DNA of 55,659 nucleotides, taken from assembly GCA_021802985.1 (NCBI GenBank), contig JAJZQW010000006.1, positions 1 to 55,659 on the forward strand. Reading direction: 5' to 3'. A model generated the notes under the pieces. That model was given only the letters and a program-made list of their open reading frames with translations, ran no database searches and was not told the DNA's origin. The translations under genes and the position numbers were made by a program. This stretch comes from Acidobacteriota bacterium (GTDB lineage: Bacteria; Acidobacteriota; Holophagae; Holophagales; Holophagaceae). This document shows positions 51,318 through 55,659 of the stretch, piece by piece (position 1 is the stretch's first letter; each line of letters begins with the position of its first letter).

Positions 51318-52787
51318 ATGGACGACAAAAAGCAGCTGACCACCATCATCGCCGGGGCCGAACGCGACCCCTACCACGTCATCTACATGGGCCTGATGCG
51401 GCCCCAGGACGACACGCTCATCAGCCGTGGAGGGGGGCGTGGCCTCAAGATCTACGACGAGATAGAACGGGACTGCCACGCCTACTCCGTGCTGCAGAAG
51501 CGCAAGTACGCCGTGGTCTCCTTCCCCTGGGAAGTGAAGCCTGCCTCCGAGCGCCTGAAGGACAAGAAGGCCGCCGAGACCGCCAAGGCCATGCTGGAGG
51601 CCCTGGACTTCGATGGCCTGTGCGTCGGCCTGCTGGACGCCCTGCTGAAGGGCTACGCCGTGGGCGAGGTGATCTGGGATCCCGCCACCTGGGCCCCCAC
51701 CCAGGTCATCATGCGGGACCAGCGGCGCTTCCTCTTCGACGTGGACTCGAAGCCCCGCCTGGCCACCCTCCAGAACATGCTGCCGGGCGAGGAGCTGCCG
51801 GAGCGGAAATTCATCGTCCACCGCTTCGGGGCCAAGGATGGCAACCCCTACGGCCTGGGGCTGGGCTCCCGGCTCTTCTGGCCCACCTACTTCAAGCGCC
51901 AGGGCATCACCTTCTGGCTGGTCTTCGCGGAGAAGTTCGGGAGCCCCACCGTCCTGGGCAAGTACCCGGAGGGCATGCCCCGGGAAAAGCAGGACGCCCT
52001 GCTGTCCACCCTCGGCAACCTGGCCCAGGAGACGGCCATCGTCGCGCCCCTGGAGACGGAGATCGAGCTGCTGGAGGCGGCCCGGTCCGGCTCCATCGAC
52101 ACCTACGAGCGCCTGGTGCGCTACATGGACGAGGAGATCTCCAAGGCCGTCCTGGGCGAGACGCTCACCACCACCCTGGGCAACGGCAACGGGGCCTACG
52201 CCGCCTCGAAGACCCACAACGAGGTGCGCCTGGAGCTGGTCCGCGCCGACGCGGATCTCCTCAGCGCCACCCTCAACCAGACCCTGCTGCGCTGGATCAC
52301 GGAGCTCCACCACCCCGGCGCGGAGCCGCCCACCGTCTGGCGCAAGGTCGAGGCCGCCACGGACCTCAAGGCCGAGGCGGAGAAGGACCAGATCGTGGCC
52401 GGGCTCGGCTTCGAGCCCGATGAGGCATGGATCAAGGAGAAGTACGGGGAGGGATGGAGCAAGAAGGCCGCCCCCAAGCCGCCGCCCCCGACGTCGCCGA
52501 TTGCGCCAAATCAGCCGCAAAACCCCGCCGCCTTCGCCGAACCCGGCCAGGCGGATGGCCCCCAGACCCTGGTGGACCACACCTTGCAGCAGGGCGGTGT
52601 GGCCCTGGAGACCCTGCTGGCGCCGATCCGCAAGGCCGTCGCCGAGGCCAAGAGCCTCCCGGAGCTGCGGGACCAGCTGGACACCCTCTACCCGGACCTG
52701 GACGCCCGGGCCTTCTCCGAGCTGATGGAGCAGGCCCTCCTCGTGGCGGCCCTGGCGGGGCGCTTCGACGTTCTCACGGGGAAGTGA
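51318..52787 (+). CDS. Portal protein (DUF935, Mu gp29 type)
   Basis: Forms the ring at the capsid vertex through which DNA passes. 489 residues of the DUF935 family: DDTLISRGGGRGLKIYDEI near the start, KYAVVSFPWEVKPAS, PYGLGLGSRLFWPTYFKRQG and TLGNGNGAYAASKTHNEV later. The C-terminal 100 residues include a Pro-rich linker (PPPPTSPIAPNQPQNP) and a helical tail. 12 bp after TerL, AGAGG before ATG. Confidence 0.93.
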   Translation: MDDKKQLTTIIAGAERDPYHVIYMGLMRPQDDTLISRGGGRGLKIYDEIERDCHAYSVLQKRKYAVVSFPWEVKPASERLKDKKAAETAKAMLEALDFDGLCVGLLDALLKGYAVGEVIWDPATWAPTQVIMRDQRRFLFDVDSKPRLATLQNMLPGEELPERKFIVHRFGAKDGNPYGLGLGSRLFWPTYFKRQGITFWLVFAEKFGSPTVLGKYPEGMPREKQDALLSTLGNLAQETAIVAPLETEIELLEAARSGSIDTYERLVRYMDEEISKAVLGETLTTTLGNGNGAYAASKTHNEVRLELVRADADLLSATLNQTLLRWITELHHPGAEPPTVWRKVEAATDLKAEAEKDQIVAGLGFEPDEAWIKEKYGEGWSKKAAPKPPPPTSPIAPNQPQNPAAFAEPGQADGPQTLVDHTLQQGGVALETLLAPIRKAVAEAKSLPELRDQLDTLYPDLDARAFSELMEQALLVAALAGRFDVLTGK

Positions 52788-52790
52788 ACC

Positions 52791-53555
52791 ATGCCCAAGG
52801 TCGAGCCCACGAGCCTCCCCTTCGATGAGGCCATCCGGTTCTTCCGGGGCAAGACGAACGTGCCCACGGAGACCTGGCGGGACCTTCAGAAGGAGCAGCA
52901 TGACCGGGCCTTCGTGGTGGCCGGGGCCACCAAGGCGGAGCTGCTGGCGGACATGCGGGCGGCCGTGGACAAGGCCATCGCTGAAGGCACCACCCTGGAG
53001 GCCTTCCGCAAGGACTTCGACCAGGTCGTGGCGAAACACGGCTGGGAGTTCAAGGGCGCCCCCGCCTGGCGGAGCCGGGTGATCTACGAGACCAACGTGC
53101 GCACGGCCTACGCGGCCGGGCGCTACGCCCAGATGACCGAGCCCGCCTTCCTGGAGCGGAATCCCTACTGGGAATGGCGCCATGGCGACAGCCGGCATCC
53201 TCGCCCCCAGCACCTGGCGTGGAACGGCATGATCCTCCCTGCGTCGGACCCCTTCTGGGTGGCCCGGTATCCCCCCTGCGACTGGGGCTGCCAGTGCAGC
53301 GTCTTCGCCCTCTCCCAGGGCGCCATCGACCGGCAGGGCCTCCAGGTGCTCTCCAAGCCGCCCAAGCCCCTGGCCGGGCCCGGCCCCGGGGAGGTCCTGC
53401 CCGGCGTCGGCGAGGGCTGGGACTATGCGCCCGGGGCCTCGGTCCGCCAGCACCTGGTCCCCCAGGTGCTCGACAAGGCGAAGGAGCTGCCCTCGGCGAT
53501 CCGGGCCGACCTGGTCAAGGAGATCGAGGCCTTCCTGAAGGAGACGGCCCGATGA
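52791..53555 (+). CDS. Mu F-like head morphogenesis protein (gp30 type)
   Basis: Minor head protein needed for capsid assembly. 254 residues with the Mu F-like domain: YETNVRTAYAAGRYAQM, the conserved RPQHLAWNGMILPASDPFW and CDWGCQCSVFAL with its Cys. C-terminal helical part ends EIEAFLKETAR. Three bases after the portal stop; overlaps the next gene by ATGA. Confidence 0.92.
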   Translation: MPKVEPTSLPFDEAIRFFRGKTNVPTETWRDLQKEQHDRAFVVAGATKAELLADMRAAVDKAIAEGTTLEAFRKDFDQVVAKHGWEFKGAPAWRSRVIYETNVRTAYAAGRYAQMTEPAFLERNPYWEWRHGDSRHPRPQHLAWNGMILPASDPFWVARYPPCDWGCQCSVFALSQGAIDRQGLQVLSKPPKPLAGPGPGEVLPGVGEGWDYAPGASVRQHLVPQVLDKAKELPSAIRADLVKEIEAFLKETAR

Positions 53556-54196
53556 CCGGCGTGCGGATCCGGATCGAGGGGAACACCCAGGCGGCCCAGA
53601 AGGGCCTGGTGCTCCTGGCCAAGGCCGGGGCCGACCTTCGCCCCGCCTTCGAGGACATCGGCGCCGCCCTGGTCAGGTCCACCCGCCAGCGGTTCGAGGA
53701 CCAGGTGGGCCCGGATGGCCAGGGGTGGCAGCCGGCGAGCCCTGGACACCTGCTCTTCAAGCAGAAGAAGGGCTACCAGATGAAGACCCTGAGCATGCGG
53801 GGCCGCCTGAAGGCCTCCATCGTGGCCAAGGCCGGGGCCACCCAGCTCGTGGTGGGGACGAGCGTGGTCTATGGCGCCATCCACCAGCTGGGCGGCTCCA
53901 TCAAGATCAAGGGGCGGATCGGCTCCCTGCGCCTCCGCACGGACGCCAAGGGGAACCTCCTCAGCCAGGCCCAGCTGGGCATCGGCCCCAAGCGGATGCG
54001 GAACGCCGACCAGATGAAGGTCTTCGCCAAGAAGAGCCACAAGCGGTTCGTCGAGCTGGTCTTCGCACAGGGCGCCCACGAGGTGACCATGCCCGCCCGG
54101 CCCTTCCTTGGCATGTCCCTCCGGGACCAGGACGAAACCCTGGCGATCACCCGGGAACACCTCCAGCGGGCCCTCGAAAATCTGAAACGGCCGTAA
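53552..54196 (+). CDS. Phage virion morphogenesis protein (Mu gpG type)
   Basis: 214 residues of the phage virion morphogenesis (gpG / tail completion) family: RIRIEGNTQAAQKGLVLLAK at the start, an FEDIGAALVRSTRQRFEDQ helix, GWQPASPG and the typical TSVVYGAIHQLGGSIK, then PARPFLGMSLRDQDETLAIT near the end. The insert between TSVVYGAI and PARPFLG is longer than in compact relatives. Ends the F/G block; 163 bp of noncoding DNA follows. Confidence 0.85.
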   Translation: MTGVRIRIEGNTQAAQKGLVLLAKAGADLRPAFEDIGAALVRSTRQRFEDQVGPDGQGWQPASPGHLLFKQKKGYQMKTLSMRGRLKASIVAKAGATQLVVGTSVVYGAIHQLGGSIKIKGRIGSLRLRTDAKGNLLSQAQLGIGPKRMRNADQMKVFAKKSHKRFVELVFAQGAHEVTMPARPFLGMSLRDQDETLAITREHLQRALENLKRP

Positions 54197-54359
54197 AGGC
54201 CCCTGGAAGGCACGGGAAGGGGGGGCGGACGCCCATCCCCCCGCCTCCACCCCCTTCCGAAAGAACTAAACGGGTTCTAAACGGGTTCCCGGGGCACTCC
54301 ATCGGAATCCCCAAACCACCTTCCGTGCCGGGGAGAGATCCGCCGGGAAGGTTTGGGGC
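54197..54359 (+). promoter_or_regulatory. 163-bp noncoding region before the protease gene
   Basis: Holds several repeated elements. The 11-mer CTAAACGGGTT stands twice in perfect tandem (54266-54287). The late-promoter motif CCCCAAACCACCTTCC is at 54309-54324. A shorter inverted form GGAAGGTTTGGGG is at 54346-54358 next to the start codon. GGCACGGGAAGG (54210-54221) is nearly complementary to CCTTCCGTGCC (54320-54330). Corresponds to the PI late promoter site of Mu. Confidence 0.6.
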
Positions 54360-55526
54360 ATGGACAAGCCCCTCGACATCTTCCGCCCCGGTCGCCACAC
54401 GGCCATGTCCGGGGCCACCCTCACCTTCTCCGAAGCGGACCTGGCCGCCACGGCCGCCGCCTACGACCCGGCCCTCCACGAGGCCCCCCTGGTCGTGGGG
54501 CACCCCAAGGCCGATGCCCCGGCCTATGGCTGGGTGAAGTCCCTGGCCTTCGCGGACGGCCACCTGCAGGCCGAGCCCATCCAGGTGGATGAGGCTTTCG
54601 CCGAGATGGTCGAGAAGGGCCGCTTCAAGAAGCTGTCCGGCAGCTTCTACCTGCCCGACGCCCCCAAGAACCCCGTCCCGGGCGTCTACTACCTCCGGCA
54701 CATCGGCTTCCTCGGTGCCATGCCCCCCGCCGTGAAGGGCCTGCGGGATGCGGCCTTCGCCGAGGACGACCAGAGCGTGACGGTCGAGTTCGGCGAGCTG
54801 ACGGGCTGGAACCTCACCAGCCTGGGCAGCCTGCTCCGCGGCCTCCGCGAGTGGTTCATCTCCAAATACGGCTTGGAGGAGGCCGACAAGGCCATCCCCG
54901 GCTACGCCGTGGGGAACGTCGAGCAGGCCGCCGCGCTGCCGGACGAGGCCGACGAAGCGACGCGCACGGCCTACGCCGAAGGCTCCAAGGGCCGCCCCTC
55001 TCCCACCCCCAATGCCCAGGAGGCACGCATGTCGAAGGATCTGGAGCGCCGCGAAGCGGAGCTCACCGCGAAGGAGGCCGATCTCAACAAGAAGGCCGCC
55101 GACTTCGCCGAGCAGGAGGCGGCTCTGAAGGCCAAGCAGCTGGACGCCCGGAAGGCCGAGCACCTCGCCTTCGCCGAGCGCCTGGTCAAGGAGGGGAAGC
55201 TCAACCCCATCCACAAGGACCCCCTGGTCGCCTTCATGGCCACCATCGCCCCGGAAGGCACCCTGTCCTTCGGTGAAGGCGACGGCGCCAAGACCGAGCC
55301 CACCCTCGACTGGCTGAAGGGCCTGCTCGAATCCCAGCCCAAGCAGCTCGCCTTCGGCGAGGCCGCCCCGGGTTCGGGCGCGGAAGCCCCGAGCTCCGCC
55401 GACTTCGCCGCCCCTCCGGGCTGCGAGGTGGACCCTGCCGGCCTGGAGCTCCACGCCAAGGCCATGGCCCACATGAAGGCCAACCCCACCGCCACCTTCC
55501 TCGACGCCGTCAAGGCCGTCTCGTAG
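54360..55526 (+). CDS. Head maturation protease with C-terminal scaffold (Mu gpI type)
   Basis: Serine-type prohead protease fused to a scaffold part, as Mu I/Z. 388 residues: protease domain about 1-165 (FRPGRHTAMSGATLTFSEAD, VVGHPKADAPAYGWVK, GRFKKLSGSFYLP), linker, then a highly charged coiled coil about 224-290 (LERREAELTAKEADLNKKAA) and a C-terminal capsid-contact region. An internal start at 55029 yields the scaffold alone. ATG at 54360 lies immediately after an inverted GGTTTGGGG element and has GGGAAGG upstream. Confidence 0.88.
   Translation: MDKPLDIFRPGRHTAMSGATLTFSEADLAATAAAYDPALHEAPLVVGHPKADAPAYGWVKSLAFADGHLQAEPIQVDEAFAEMVEKGRFKKLSGSFYLPDAPKNPVPGVYYLRHIGFLGAMPPAVKGLRDAAFAEDDQSVTVEFGELTGWNLTSLGSLLRGLREWFISKYGLEEADKAIPGYAVGNVEQAAALPDEADEATRTAYAEGSKGRPSPTPNAQEARMSKDLERREAELTAKEADLNKKAADFAEQEAALKAKQLDARKAEHLAFAERLVKEGKLNPIHKDPLVAFMATIAPEGTLSFGEGDGAKTEPTLDWLKGLLESQPKQLAFGEAAPGSGAEAPSSADFAAPPGCEVDPAGLELHAKAMAHMKANPTATFLDAVKAVS
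55029..55526 (+). CDS. Nested scaffold protein (Mu gpZ type) from internal start
   Basis: In-frame ATG at 55029 within the protease gene has a perfect AGGAGG (55018-55023) five bases upstream, better than that of the full gene. Product is 165 residues: the coiled-coil scaffold (SKDLERREAELTAKEADLNK onward) and C-terminal part, without the protease. Mu and lambda express their scaffolds from nested starts, so this is expected; the RBS is what the sequence shows. Confidence 0.7.
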   Translation: MSKDLERREAELTAKEADLNKKAADFAEQEAALKAKQLDARKAEHLAFAERLVKEGKLNPIHKDPLVAFMATIAPEGTLSFGEGDGAKTEPTLDWLKGLLESQPKQLAFGEAAPGSGAEAPSSADFAAPPGCEVDPAGLELHAKAMAHMKANPTATFLDAVKAVS

Positions 55527-55590
55527 GCCCCGGCCTACCCGAAGGCACACCCCACCCCATCCCCCAAGGCCGTCTCTCAGGAGCCCTGAA

Positions 55591-55659
55591 GTGAGCCAGA
55601 ACTACACCCCCGTCCTTTCCCTCCCCCTCAAGCTCACCGCCGCCGTCGCGGAGTACACC
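55591..55659 (+). CDS. Start of a capsid-region protein (partial)
   Basis: GTG at 55591 with AGGAG seven bases upstream begins a frame open to the window edge (SQNYTPVLSLPLKLTAAVAE, 23 residues seen). Position after the protease/scaffold gene suggests a capsid decoration (cement) or major head protein; the short beta-like start fits a decoration protein slightly better. Too short to decide. Confidence 0.5.
   Translation, partial: MSQNYTPVLSLPLKLTAAVAEYT

Larger units (their letters stand above)
35087..55659 (+). mobile_element. Mu-like transposable prophage (left part; right end outside window)
   Basis: Gene order follows phage Mu: repressor (leftward), Ner, MuA, MuB, early genes with GemA, Mor, lysis, terminase, portal, F, G and I/Z. 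The left end is placed at TG 35087, where a site TGCATTTGATTTGGCGCGG starts two bases in, with a second copy 52 bp further. An alternative end is TG 35001, where TGTTTTGGCGC resembles the core of those sites. No integrase gene is present, as expected for a transposing phage. The window ends in the capsid genes; tail, baseplate, fibre genes and the right end are missing from view. Confidence 0.93.

Noticed and set aside
52500..52525. TGCGCCAAATCAGCCGCAAAAC inside the portal gene resembling the left-end sites
   Set aside because: Match is partial and the parts are in a different order. It encodes the Pro/Gln linker in frame, and a similar string at 48699 is also coding.
50034..53453. Leftward open frame of 1139 codons opposite terminase and portal genes
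   Set aside because: It is antisense to four well-recognised phage genes and has the Gly/His/Gln-rich composition produced by reading GC-rich coding DNA backwards. No domain is recognisable.

Overview
The window is GC-rich bacterial DNA: about 35 kb of chromosome followed by about 20.6 kb of a Mu-like transposable prophage that runs off the right edge. The gene mix (an MglA-type GTPase beside FHA proteins, separate GluRS and GlnRS genes, a half-set of complex I genes, DUF4382 and DUF4136 lipoproteins, an NrfJ-like lipoprotein) resembles Holophagaceae (Acidobacteriota, Geothrix-like). That placement is inference from gene content; no marker rRNA is present.

Chromosomal part (1-35.08 kb). An XPB-type helicase (+) is followed by a leftward block of a LolD/LolE-like ABC exporter, two secreted beta-rich proteins and PgpA. 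Next come rimO (-), a FHA-GAF adenylate cyclase (+), dcd and an FHA-RDD membrane protein (-), then mglA, gltX, a small unknown gene and glnS (+). The membrane-arm operon nuoHIJKLMN spans 15.4-22.9 kb, without the nuoA-G genes. After it lie a MacA-like adaptor and a MacB-like permease with no ATPase between them, and a chemoreceptor-like protein lacking the usual signalling tip. Then follow tpx, a DUF4136 lipoprotein, a MocR-type regulator broken by one in-frame TAG, ilvE, two secreted lipoproteins, two tRNA-Ser genes and radC. Strong perfect-stem hairpins close several of these units.

Prophage (about 35.09 kb to beyond the window). The order follows phage Mu: leftward S24-type repressor, Ner-like protein, a second HTH protein, DDE transposase (MuA), AAA+ target-selection ATPase (MuB), a run of small early genes (including DUF3164, DUF4406 and a phage sigma-70 factor) and GemA. 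A 231-bp noncoding control region follows, then an antirepressor-like protein, a lipoprotein cargo gene with its own terminator, Mor, a lysis cassette (holin-like, SLT lysozyme, spanin pair) and the head genes (DUF1804 small terminase, TerL, DUF935 portal, F-like, G-like, protease with nested scaffold, start of a capsid gene). The tail genes and right end lie outside.

Regulatory layout is the most informative part. Three spaced palindromes lie between the repressor and ner. Seven 12-bp repeats sit in the 5' end of the transposase gene. Repeated sites mark the left end. Short repeats fill the control region before the antirepressor, and one 16-bp motif is shared by the noncoding regions before the lysis cassette and before the protease gene, the two places where Mu has C-activated late promoters. 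The repressor has no lysine after its S24 serine, so RecA-type self-cleavage looks lost; the antirepressor-like gene is a possible replacement trigger. With both a Mor activator and a sigma factor, this prophage seems to have an unusual transcription programme.
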